From NCBI RefSeq assembly GCF_963576675.1, contig NC_088912.1:58412895-58476894 (forward strand): a stretch of 64,000 nucleotides of DNA, written 5' to 3'. The position numbers were made by a program, and so were the translations under genes. Positions 47,249-57,702 of the stretch are shown piece by piece; position 1 is the stretch's first letter; each line of letters opens with the position of its first letter. Under the pieces are notes generated by a model. That model saw nothing but the letters and a program-made list of their open reading frames with translations. It searched no databases and had not been told where the DNA came from. Origin of the DNA: Euphorbia lathyris (Eukaryota; Streptophyta; Magnoliopsida; Malpighiales; Euphorbiaceae).

Positions 47249-47380
47249 GGGTACTTCAGACCCGCTAGCCACATAAATTGTACTATAAGCATCCAAAAAG
47301 TGAACTTCTGGGTACTTCAGACCCACAAAAAACATCTAACATACTATAACCATCCAAACAGTGCACTTCAGGGTACTTCA
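47249..47380. repeat. 61-bp tandem repeat, interrupted by copia C
   Basis: Units beginning GGGTACTTCAGACCC start at 47249 and 47310. A third begins at 47371, is cut after ten bases by the LTR of C, and resumes at 59109 as CTTCATACCCACAAAAACATC. The period is exactly 61 bp. Confidence 0.8.
47376..47380. repeat. TSD of copia element C, left copy
   Basis: CTTCA before the 5' LTR recurs at 59109..59113 directly after the 3' LTR. Confidence 0.9.
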
Positions 47381-48782
47381 TGTTGAAACACCTTTCCACA
47401 AGATTTTGATTTGACAAAATCATCCATGATTAAGAGGAAATTAAATTTAGATGCTTTGATTTAATTGTACTAATATGTTTGTTAAATATTGAGTGCAAAA
47501 AATATATAAAGTAAAGACAGGACAAAAGACAGCACAAACGAAGTTGAATAGAAAGGAACTCAGCATGACAGAATAGAAGCTGAGTGAAGTTAAAATTCTG
47601 AAACAAAACGAAGCTGACTAAAGCTGAAGACTTCTTCAGGAGCGGTTAAACAAAACGGAGCTGACCTTGAAGGAACTCAGCATGAACCGTGAACATTTGA
47701 AAAGAACAAACAAAGCTGAGTAACAGTCAGGACAGCATGAAGGATTCGTTCAAAGACAAAGTCTGCAAATCTTCTGCACCAATAATTGGAACCTCGAAGA
47801 CAGCTAAAAGACTGATTCCGAGAGTCATGGGACGTTGGATTATTGGAAACAGACAACTGGCACAAACAGACAAACCAGACGCTAGAAGACAAACCTGACG
47901 CCTGAAGAAAACAGAAATTGGGAATGGAGGTGCAGTCTGAAGCTTTCCAGAAATTGTTCCCCAAAAGAGCCGTTTTGATGTTAACGGTTAGGACAATTCA
48001 AAACGATCAAATCTACAGATTTCCCTCTATAAAAGGACAATCGAAAAACATGGATACACACTGAAGCATCGAAAGAAAAATACAAGAGAGAAAGTTTCAA
48101 AAGCACTCAAATACAAAAAGAATCTTACACCAACGTTTCTATTCTATGTGTAAAAGCTAGATTGAGTTGTAATCATCTAAAGTGTTCTTTAGTTCAAAAA
48201 GGAACAAGTCTGTGATCAATAGGAATATTGAGAGTGTAAATCTGAGTGCTTGATTGTAAGCATTTCAGTGGTAGAGAAATCTAGGTGCTGGGTTGTAGCA
48301 TTTGGTAGGAGTTGAGTAGACGAATAGAGGAAGGTACTCTTGCATATTCAACTGCCTTGTAATTGGTTTGTACTCTACCTTTAAAGAGCTCAGTATTGGA
48401 TTCAAAAAGCCCAGAGGACTCTAGGGACTGGACGTAGGCAGAGAGGCCGAACCAGGATAAGTGATACTGAGTAATCTCTAAACTCTCTCTTCTAACTGCA
48501 TGTGTTGTATGCTTTATTTACTCAGCATATAAATTGCCTAAGCTGATCCTGAGTAAGTAAGTGGTGATGAGTTGGAAGCTGACCTCCAAGAGTGTCAATT
48601 CCTAACTATCAAGAAAACTACTTTGGTCAACATCTGACTGAATCTGTCCTGTGATATATCTCACCAAGCTGACCAAAGGCTGAGTTAACAAACTCTCAAA
48701 AATAACTTCAGTCAGCCTAATTAAAATGCAAAAAGTTATATTAGTTCCTAACCCCCCTGGAACTAATTACCAGGGACCAACA
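47381..48782 (+). repeat. 5' LTR of C
   Basis: 1402 bp, TGTTGAAACACC ... CAGGGACCAACA. A TATAAAA box (48028..48034) in CTCTATAAAAGGAC marks the likely promoter, so U3 is ~650 bp. It is diverged from the A/B LTRs in the first half but shares the termini and the TTAGTTCCTAACCCCCC block. Confidence 0.95.
48028..48034 (+). promoter_or_regulatory. TATA box of the C 5' LTR
   Basis: TATAAAA in CTCTATAAAAGGAC. The same box lies at the equivalent place in the 3' LTR (58350..58356) and in the A and B LTRs. Confidence 0.7.
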
Positions 48783-48784
48783 AG

Positions 48785-48796
48785 TGGTATCAGAGG
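48785..48796 (+). promoter_or_regulatory. Primer-binding site of C (initiator Met tRNA)
   Basis: TGGTATCAGAGG, 11 of 12 bases of the initiator-Met tRNA complement, two bases after the 5' LTR. Confidence 0.9.
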
Positions 48797-48845
48797 TTAA
48801 GCTCACTACTCAAAGATCTAACAATCTTGAGCTGATCCCTAAAAA

Positions 48846-50639
48846 ATGGGTGAGAATAGTACTCGTTTCCTTCCAGGAAACCAAACAACACGGATACTCC
48901 CTGAGGGATTATCAATCACTAGACCTCCCCTATTCTTTGGGTCAAACTATACCTTCTGGAAGAATAGGATAAAGAACTTTATACAAGCCACACACATGAG
49001 TGCATGGCTTGCAATTGTTCAAGGTCCACATGTGCCATACAAAACTGTTAACAATGAGAAAATTGTTAAAAGTGAGGCTGAGTGGACAGAGGATGACCTC
49101 AGAAAACTACAAAATAATGCTTCGGCTATAAACATGCTTCACTGTGCGTTAGATGCTGCAGAATACAATAAGATTTCAGGTTGTGAGTCAGCACAGGAGA
49201 TCTGGAAGAAGCTTGAAGTAACCTATAAAGGCACAAGCAAAGTTAAGGAGTCTAAAGTCAATCAAAATATGAGACTCTACGAGCTGTTTGAGATGAAGGA
49301 AAATGAAGACATCTCAGAAATGAATGCAAGATTCACAAACATCATAAATGAGCTAAAAAGGCTTGGTAAGAACTTCACTGAAGAAGAACAAGTGAAGAAA
49401 ATTCTGAGAAGTCTGCCCAAGAGCTGGCAAGCAAAGAAAACAGCAGTAGAAGAAGCTCAAGACTTGACTACCTATAAATATGATGAGCTGATCGGATCCC
49501 TGCTGACGCATGAAATTTCAATGAAATTTTTTGAAGCCAAAGAGAAAGAAAAATCAGAAGATAAGAAACAAAAATCCCTTGTCATGAAAGCTGACTCAAC
49601 TGAAGCTGAATCAACTAATGATGAGGAACTGGCCATGTTCACCAGAAAGATGAAAAAGCTGTTCAGGAGAAATGATAGAAACGAAAAAAGATCATTTAGA
49701 AGAAATGATAAGTACAAAGCTGAGTCAAGTGACAAGTACAAGAAGGACAGCTCGAAATCTGTCACATGCTTTGAGTGTCATCAAACCGGGCACATCAAGT
49801 CAAGCTGTCCCAACCTCAAGAAAGAGAAGAAGGGAAGCAAAAAGGCTATGGTAGCCACTTGGAGTGACAGTGATGAGTCAACATCATCCGAAGCTGAGCA
49901 AAATGAAACAGCCAACATATGTTTTATGGCAGATGATGGAGCTGACCAATCCCAATCTGAGCATGCTGACCTCTCTGATGAAACTGACCAAGAAAATCAC
50001 AACAATGAGGTAACATCCTTACTTTTGCTTAGAAACGAAATGGTAAATGCCCTGAGTGACTTATATACACTAACAAAGAAGTGTAACAAGAAGATTAAGG
50101 CACTCAGTAGGCGTTGTGATGAGATTGAAGATGTCAAGCTGAGTGACCTCCGATATCTTCTCCAGGACAACTCTGACTTGCATACCAACATGCAAATCTT
50201 ACATAAGTTTGTCACAGAAGTTCAATCTGAGTCAAAGAAACTTAGAAAGGATATCACAACGTTACAGAGTCAAGAGAAGGGCTCAAAACGAAATAAAGCT
50301 CATGCTGAGTACATAAATACTAGTCAGCATAAGCAAGTTACTCAATGTGAGTGCTGTGGAAAAAGGGGACACACAAAGGATATATGTTGGCATAACAAGC
50401 GGACTGTCCAATGTGACTTCTGCGGAAGAAAAGGGCATACCACAAAAGTATGTTGGCATGCCCAACACAATAATGCTGACTATACTCAGTTCAACCCACA
50501 AAGGGTACCTTTTTGTGATTTCTATGGTAAGCCAGGCCACACCACAAAAGTATGTCGTCACAAGCTAAAATATGATTTTGCACCTGTTTATACTAACAAG
50601 AAAGGACCCAAAAGAAATTGGGTACCTAAAAATGAATAG
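48846..50639 (+). CDS. Copia C Gag, intact ORF (597 aa)
   Basis: The only unbroken gag in the window. Start MGENSTRFLPGNQTT. The capsid-like region (residues ~20-240) carries YTFWKNRIKNFIQA, DAAEYNKISGCESAQEIWKKL and LPKSWQAKKTAVEEAQDL. A Lys/Arg-rich linker is followed by CCHC knuckle one (CFECHQTGHIKSSC, ~308), then an acidic and coiled region (~335-470), then three more knuckles at ~500-560: CECCGKRGHTKDIC, CDFCGRKGHTTKVC and CDFYGKPGHTTKVC. The last has Tyr for the second Cys, so it probably does not bind zinc. It ends NWVPKNE and TAG. Gag forms the cytoplasmic particle and binds the RNA. The protease frame follows in the same reading frame after the TAG. Confidence 0.9.
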   Translation: MGENSTRFLPGNQTTRILPEGLSITRPPLFFGSNYTFWKNRIKNFIQATHMSAWLAIVQGPHVPYKTVNNEKIVKSEAEWTEDDLRKLQNNASAINMLHCALDAAEYNKISGCESAQEIWKKLEVTYKGTSKVKESKVNQNMRLYELFEMKENEDISEMNARFTNIINELKRLGKNFTEEEQVKKILRSLPKSWQAKKTAVEEAQDLTTYKYDELIGSLLTHEISMKFFEAKEKEKSEDKKQKSLVMKADSTEAESTNDEELAMFTRKMKKLFRRNDRNEKRSFRRNDKYKAESSDKYKKDSSKSVTCFECHQTGHIKSSCPNLKKEKKGSKKAMVATWSDSDESTSSEAEQNETANICFMADDGADQSQSEHADLSDETDQENHNNEVTSLLLLRNEMVNALSDLYTLTKKCNKKIKALSRRCDEIEDVKLSDLRYLLQDNSDLHTNMQILHKFVTEVQSESKKLRKDITTLQSQEKGSKRNKAHAEYINTSQHKQVTQCECCGKRGHTKDICWHNKRTVQCDFCGRKGHTTKVCWHAQHNNADYTQFNPQRVPFCDFYGKPGHTTKVCRHKLKYDFAPVYTNKKGPKRNWVPKNE

Positions 50640-53600
50640 TTTAAACTGCAGGTCAGCTTGACATGCGTGGAGAAGTCAAAACTATGGTATATAGACAGCG
50701 CATGCTCAAGGCATATGACAGGTGATGAAACTCAGTTCATCACACTAGAGCTTAAACGAGGTGGAAGTGTAAGCTTTGGAGACAACAAGAAGGGTAAGAT
50801 AGTCGGCTCAGGTACTATCAGAGGTAACCCAACTATTGAATCTGTCTCCTTAGTTAAAGGTCTCAAATACAATCTGCTGAGTGTAGCTCAGCTTTGCAAG
50901 AGCGGCAGAAAGGTTGTATTTGATGATACTAAGTGTCAAATACTCGAGGGAAATACAAATGAACTGATTTTAACTGCCCCTCGTGTAGAAAATGTGTATA
51001 TGTTAAACTTAGAAAAACAGTTTTCTAAAAAACATATGCTTAGTGTCTAAAGAGGACAACTCCTGGCTATGGCATAGAAGACTTGGGCATGTCAGCATGG
51101 ACCTTCTTGCCAAATTAGCTAGAAAGCAATTAGTTGAGGGATTACCCAAATTAAAGTTTGAAAAAGATCAACTATGTAAAGCCTGTCAGCAAGGCAAACA
51201 AACTAAAAAGTCATTTCATAGCAAAAATATCGTCTCAACCAAAAGGCCATTGGAATTACTACACTTGGATCTTTTCGGACCTATCCAGCCACTCAGCTTG
51301 GGAGGTAAGAAATTTTCTTTGGTTATTGTAGATGATTTCTCTCGGTACATTTGGATCATCTTGCTGAGTAGCAAGGATGAAACCTTTGAGATGTTTACCA
51401 CATTGATCAAAAAGCTTGAAAATGATAAAGACCTAAGAGTAGCTCACATTAGAAGCGACAATGGTGGAGAATTCAAAAATCAACAGTTTGATGAATTTTG
51501 TGAAATCAGTGGTATTGACCACAATTTCTCCGCTCCTAGAACACCTCAACAAAATGGGGTGGTTGAAAGGAAAAATAGAACCATTGTCGAAATAGCTAGG
51601 ACAATGCTGAGTGAAAATAGGCTTCCAAAGTACTTCTGGGGTGAAGCTGTTCACACGGCATGTTACATACTGAATAGGGCTCTAGTTAGACCTATACTTA
51701 AGAAAACCCCATATGAACTTTGGAAAGGATGAAAGCCCAACATTGGATACTTTCGTGCCTTTGGGTGTAAATGCTTTATACTCAATACAAAAGACAACCT
51801 TGCTAAATTCGATGCTAAAGCTGATGAGGCGATCTTTTTAGGGTACTCAACAAACAGTAAAGCATATAGAGTATTTAACAAAAGAACTCAGGTTGTAGAA
51901 GAGTCTGTACATGTTGAGTTCGATGAAACTGACCCTACAGGTAAGTCAGCTCAGCCTGAAGAAGATGAACCAAACTCAGCTTCCGCTAATCAACCAGAAG
52001 CCTCTGTGTTATCTATACAGGAGCTGACCCAAGGTAAGCAAGAAATTGAAATATCGTTTGCTGACCAATCTATTCCCGTGGAAATTGTAGAAACACCTCT
52101 TCCAAACGACTCAACATTGCCCAAAGAAATAAAAATCCCAAGAGGACATACAGAACAGGCCATTCTTGATGCTGCCAACAACAAGTTAATGACAAGAGAT
52201 CAGCTTAGAAAATACCTCAGCAATGTTGCCTTTGTCTCAATGCTTGAGCCAAAGAATTTTGCTGATGCTGAGCAAGACGAATATTGGATAAATGCCATGC
52301 AAGAAGAACTTGACCAATTCACCAGAAATGAGGTATGGGATTTAGTACCTAGACCTAGGAATCAAAAACCCATAGGAACCAAGTGGGTCTTTAGAAATAA
52401 ACTAGATGAGCATGGAAATGTGATTAGGAACAAAGCTCGACTTGTAGCTCAAGGCTATAGTCAGCAAGAAGGTATAGACTATGGAGAAACATTTGCTCCT
52501 GTTGCAAGACTAGAAGCAATACGTATATTGTGTGCCTATGCTAGTTATATGAACTTTAAACTGTATCAAATGGATGTAAAAAGTGCGTTTCTTAATGGAT
52601 TTATAAACGAAGAGGTATATGTTAATCAACCTCCTGGGTTTGAAGATCCAAAGTTTCCAAACCACGTTTATAAACTCAAAAAGGCCTTGTACGGCCTAAA
52701 GCAAGCTCCAAGAGCTTGGTATGAGAGGTTGACCAACTTCCTGCTGACCAGGAACTATGTCAGAGGAAAAGCTGACACAACCCTGTTTATTAAGAAAAAG
52801 GGTAAACATACCCTACTTGCACAGATATATGTAGATGATATAATATTTGGTGCTACTGACCAATCGTTGTGCAAAGAATTTAGCCAATAGATGCAAACTG
52901 AATTCGAAATGTCTATGATGGGTGAACTCAACTTCTTCCTTGGACTTCAAATCAGGCAAGGTAAGAATGGCATCTTTATAAGTCAGTCTAAGTACACCAA
53001 GGAAATGTTAAAGAAATTCAACATGGTAGATTGTTAGCCAATATCAACCCCTATGGGTACTGATACTGTCCTATGCAAGGACGAGAAGAGTAAGTCAGTT
53101 GATAGTAAACTCTATCGAGGTATGATAGGTTCTTTACTCTATCTCACATCTAGTAGACCTGATATCCAGTACTCAGTATGCTATTGTGCTAGATATCAAG
53201 CTGACCCCAGGGAATCTCATCTAACTGCCGTAAAAAGAATTTTTAGATACTTGCAGAGCTCAGTTGATGCAGGTCTATGGTATCCAACTTCAAATGATTT
53301 CACACTCATTGGATACACTGATGCTGACTATGGACGAGATAAGCTAGAACGAAAAAGTACTTCGGGAGGATGTCATTTTCTCGGAAGCTGTCTAGTATCT
53401 TGGTTCAGCAAGAAGCAATCATCCGTAGCCCTATCTACAACTGAAGCTGAGTACGTGGCTGCTGGAAGCTGTGTTGCTCAAGTCCTATGGATAAAGCAAC
53501 AGCTTGAGGATTATGGAGTCAAAACAAAGACAATAGAGATCAAATGTGATAACAAGAATGCCATTGATCTATTAAAAAATCCAGTCCAACACAGCAGGAT

Positions 53601-53772
53601 GAAGCATGTTAGCATAAGACATCACTTCATCAGAGATCATGTACTAAAGGATGAGATCAAGCTGACCTATGTACCTACAAATGATCAGCTTGCAGATATC
53701 TTCACAAAGCCCTTGGCATGAGAACAATTCAATACACTAAGGGAAGCCATTGGTATGTCAAATCCACTCTAA
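50640..53772 (+). pseudogene. Copia C pol (PR-IN-RT-RH), several disruptions
   Basis: Protease (YIDSACSRHMTGDETQF), integrase HHCC (WLWHRRLGHVS...CKACQQGK) and catalytic core (LDLFGPI, SDNGGEF, QNGVVERKN), RT ([38 protein letters not shown]) and RNase H ([37 protein letters not shown]). Disruptions: one extra A at ~51029 shifts the frame between PR and IN, with stops at 51730 (TGA for CGA), 52888 (TAG for CAG), 53036 (TAG for AAG) and 53719 (TGA). The natural end is TAA at 53770..53772. All catalytic motifs are still visible, but no full-length Pol can be read. Confidence 0.9.
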
Positions 53773-54434
53773 CTAAACCTGCATAAGTTGAATATTTTGC
53801 CATGTTGAGTGAAAATTTGATTGAATGTGCAAATGCCATGTTGAGTGAAAATTTGATTGAATGTGCAAATGCCATGTTGAGTAGAGTAAAAATAAACATC
53901 TACTACTTACCAAGCTTGATATATAGAAATCACTCTATGCTAAGTTGACATATACATGAGTGATTATACTGAGCGCAATACAAATACCGTGTAAATATTC
54001 TGTATTGAGTAAACATAACAAATAATCACCCTATGCTAAGTAAATGTACATGCTGAGTAATTAGCTTATGATGAGTCACTAAGAGACAGAAAATTTGTTT
54101 GGATAAAACTAAATACTCAGTTTTCACAAACAGTTCACCTTCTAGGAAAACCGTACCAAAAGCCCACTTGCAACCATAAATGCCAACACGTGTAATAAAA
54201 GGAACCTATGAAAGGTAAATAATTATGAAATAACCCATGCGCCGAAGAGCGTCATAAATGGCAGAATCTCTGTCCATTGAATTCCCCAAGATAAAATCGG
54301 ATAGTTCAAACGACGATTTAGGTTTCAATAAGTAGAGGAAAAATCCCTCTTTACCTTCACTTCACACAAAAATCCTTGGCATTCAAAATCTTTTCCGAGT
54401 CCAAAATTTCCAAAGTCACCTAAAAACTTTGAGA
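53773..54434 (+). other. pol-ORF2 spacer of C
   Basis: Non-coding, 662 bp. A 36-bp direct repeat beginning TGCCATGTTGAGTGAAAA is present 2.3 times (53798..53882). The CGCCGAA..GTCATAAATG block shared with A and B is at about 54240..54265. Where A and B have TATAAATAGTGG, C reads TTCAATAAGTAGAGG (54328..54342), so the proposed promoter box is altered here. A CT-rich leader precedes the ORF2 ATG. Confidence 0.7.
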
Positions 54435-57194
54435 ATGTCTAAACCCCAGAGCTGCTCCGGTGGTAACCCCGACGAACAACCCATCGATGAAAACCCTAAA
54501 TCTCTCAGCCCAACTACAAAAAAACGTCCTCAGGATACGCCAGCAAGCTCCTCCAAACCAAAGAAATTTAAGGTTAGATCCATGGTAAAGTTTTGCTCCA
54601 AAGTAGATAAACTTGAAGTCCTCAAGTGCCGTTGGTTCTCATCCATTTTTGTTACCACCGAGAAGCCATTCTGCAAATGGATTGAGAAAAACAAATGGAC
54701 AGGTTTCTTCTCTCTACCTAGAACTTCCTATCCACGAGTTGTTAAGGAATTCTACTCTGGTCTCAAGGTTGATAAAGATGATGTTGACTATTTGGAAACA
54801 CATGTTAAAGGCCGCAAGATCGTAATCACTCTGTCGTATCTCGCTACCTTACTGAACTTGCCTAACAAAGGAACAGAGTTCAGGACAACAAAAGAAAAGC
54901 TCGACCACGTTAAGGAGTTTTGAAAACCTGCAAACTACAAAGGAGAAGTGCCCAGTACTTGTTTAGGACAACACCAGAAAATGGCACACTTCATCCTCAC
55001 TAACTTCATTTTCCCTAAACTCAACGCAGCCTCATCTGCATCTAACTTTGAGCAGTGCTTTATTTGGCACATGCTAACCTACAATCCACTCAACTTACCT
55101 ATGTTTCTGGTTAGTGCTTTTCAACGTGGAGGAAAGAAACTCAGGTTAGGCTCTCTAATCACGAAAATTCTTGCAGACCACAACATAGAAACGATCAGTG
55201 AGGTTAAGAGCTTAGGGTCTGAGATAAATGCTGCACTATTGTTTGGGTTAGTACATAGCCAACCATTGAAAGGACTTGAAGAAGTTGAGGACGATGAGGA
55301 AGGAATCAATGCTGAGCAAGAAGAAATTGAGGAGGATGAGCCAGCAGAAGTTGATGTTGTACCAGAAGTTGAACCAGAGGATATCGCTGCCGATCTTTCA
55401 AAAGAGAAAAGGAAAAGGAAGACACTTGCCACTTGTGCCAAGGATATTGACACTATGCCCAAAAAAAGGAGGGCTATGACCAGAGGAAAGCATGCTGATG
55501 CCAACCTGCCTCAGGTTACACCTGAGTTAGCAGAAATAAGGAAAGGGCAAACTCTACCCGAGGAAGCAAGTAAGGAATCTCCAGAACAGCCCCTGATAAG
55601 GAAAAAGAGGTGCTCTGCTTTAAAAACTATTAAAACTGATCAGGTTGTGACACCTAAATCTCACTGTGCTCAGGATATTGGGGTTGATCTTGAGAAAACC
55701 CCAGCTAAGCAAGCTGATGAAGAAGAAGAAGGAAGTCAGGATGATATTCAGCTCAATACTAATGAACCTGATCATGTTAAGCTGGACATTATTGAGCAGG
55801 TACATGATGCTGAACCTGAGATTGAGGATATAGATGTTCAAACTAATACGTCACCGCAAAAAACCAAGTCCCTCAGAAGAATTAAGAAGAAGGCTAACAA
55901 ACCTCTCCTTATCGATCTCTTAGCCGATTCTCCCTCTGAGCCAACTACGGATCCCTCCACTATCCAGTTTGAGTATTTTTCTCATCACACTGAGTCTCCT
56001 TCCACTAATATGGATAAAAATCAAGCCACTGTTACTCAGATCGAGGAACATGACAAGACTCCACCCAATCCAAACTCTGCCGAGCAAGATCTCGTAGACT
56101 CAGTAACTCAACAAGAGAAAACTGCTATGGAACCACCTATTCACACTCCACATCCTCATCAAGACCAAACTCTACCACCGTCCAGCTCCACCCACATTCC
56201 TGTGTCTGAACCAGATTCCGATAAGCACCAAGCCCATTTTACAGCAACTCAGGCTGGACATCGCCTCATGGAAACGGCCCAATCACTTCTGCAGGAGTTC
56301 ACCACTTCTGATGCTGTTAAAACTGCCAAAGCTGAGTCCACTCCTACCCCTTCCATTACTCAGCTTCTCACAGAACTTAAGGGCCTCAAAGATCTTATCA
56401 GTATTATGACAACTGTCCAATCCCAGTAGCCTACTCAAGAGCACATTACCAAGCTGACTGAACTATTCCTGCTCATGATCAATCATATCAACTCCATTGA
56501 AGACAAAATCAACAATATCTCTGTCCCGACTCCTGGCTATGCCACTTCGGCAGAGTTGAATCAACAATTTTCCAATCTCCAAGCAAATCTGCCCAACTTT
56601 GGGACACCGGCAAATCCTGCATATGCCACATCTACTGAGTTGAAGGCATGCTTTGACAAGCTGACTGCTGATCTCATCTGTACTCGAGAGCTTATTTCCT
56701 CCACCTCTCAATGTCAAATTGACCAACTCAGTGAAGCTGTGAGTCTTCTTAGTGTCCACAAAGCCCAGATGGAGATTGACCCAGTCAGTGACCACTCTTC
56801 ACCAAGCACTCGCCAGGCTGTTCGTTATGACCTTGGTCAACGCATCTTCTATGATTCTGCTCTCTTGAAGATGTTTCATCAATCCTTTGCTCAAATAACT
56901 AGCTCCCTCACTTGGCTCAACAAGTCCCATGAGTGTATAATCAACCTGATTACTGGATCTATCCCTGTACCTCGAACCGTTCGTGATGATTGCGTTCCTG
57001 TCATAGATGGCTTGAGTGAGAGCACGAAGCGCTTACAACGTTATTCCAATGTTCTATCCTCAGCTGCATGCAATGACACCTTCATCTATAAGGGTGATGT
57101 CGGCAAAACGGGGGAGAGACCTCAAGATGGAACTCCCAAAGAGACAGGTGCATCTGGAAGCAGAGTAAAAGGAAAAGGTAAAGCTACACAGTGA
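54435..57194 (+). pseudogene. Copia C ORF2 (extra 3' ORF), two stops
   Basis: One frame of 920 codons from ATG 54435 (MSKPQSCSGGNPDEQP), interrupted only by TGA at 54921..54923 (TGT in the other copies) and TAG at 56427..56429 (where B has Gln). Layout as in B: conserved globular N-terminal part (TTEKPFCKWIEKNKWTGFFS, YLATLLNLPNKG, STCLGQHQKMAHFILTNF, CFIWHMLTYNPLNLPMFLVS), acidic and Lys-rich linker, helical region (LLTELKGLKDLISIMTTVQ, HINSIEDKINNI) and a basic Gly/Lys tail ending VKGKGKATQ. It takes the position where Sireviruses such as SIRE1 carry an envelope-like ORF, but I see no signal peptide or transmembrane segment. Function unknown. Confidence 0.8.
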
Positions 57195-57702
57195 ACCCTC
57201 AAAGGAAAGACAAGAAGAAAAGGTTAAGGCTAGGGGTACTAGCACAAGTGATATCTGTTTTTTTTTGTGAAGGAAAAAGGTTAAGGTTAGTGGTTCTAGC
57301 ACAAATGAAATCTAAGTTTTTGTTTAGGAAATCTATATGGTAGGCAGTGATATTTTGCATTGTATGTTGTATTTTGTGTATGCCTTAATGAACTGTTTTT
57401 CTTTTCGAATGTCACACCTCTCAAAATTGAACAAACTGATACTCAGCATTTGCATATTAATGAATGAACCAATCTGAGTATTCAAACATTTCTAAAAACT
57501 GACTGAAACTCAAGATACACTAGAACTAAATCCAGTTAGCCACACATCCTGAGTCTATTTCAAAACTAAAACATGGAAAGTTCAAAAACAGTTGCAACCC
57601 TTACGGGGGAGTAGTTTCCATATGAAAAATAATTCAATCATGGGGTAACTTATAACTGAGTTCCATAATTATGTATTTTGCCAACATCAAAATGGGGGAG
57701 TT
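57195..57702 (+). other. ORF2-LTR spacer and polypurine tract of C
   Basis: Non-coding. A near-duplicate GGTTAAGG(C/T)TAG stretch occurs at 57221 and 57290. The AACCCTTACGGGGGAGTA block near 57596 and its GGGGGAG core are shared with A (41090) and B and look like a second, upstream purine tract. The main tract AAAATGGGGGAGTT is at 57689..57702. Confidence 0.65.

Noticed and set aside
50637..50648. Slippery heptamer TTTAAAC at the Gag/Pro boundary as a -1 frameshift site
   Set aside because: It lies after the stop and is not phased for slippage from the gag frame. Gag and protease are already in the same frame.
54435..57194. Calling ORF2 a true envelope gene
   Set aside because: No signal peptide, transmembrane helix or glycoprotein-like Cys pattern is visible. 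Only the position matches the Sirevirus env-like ORF.
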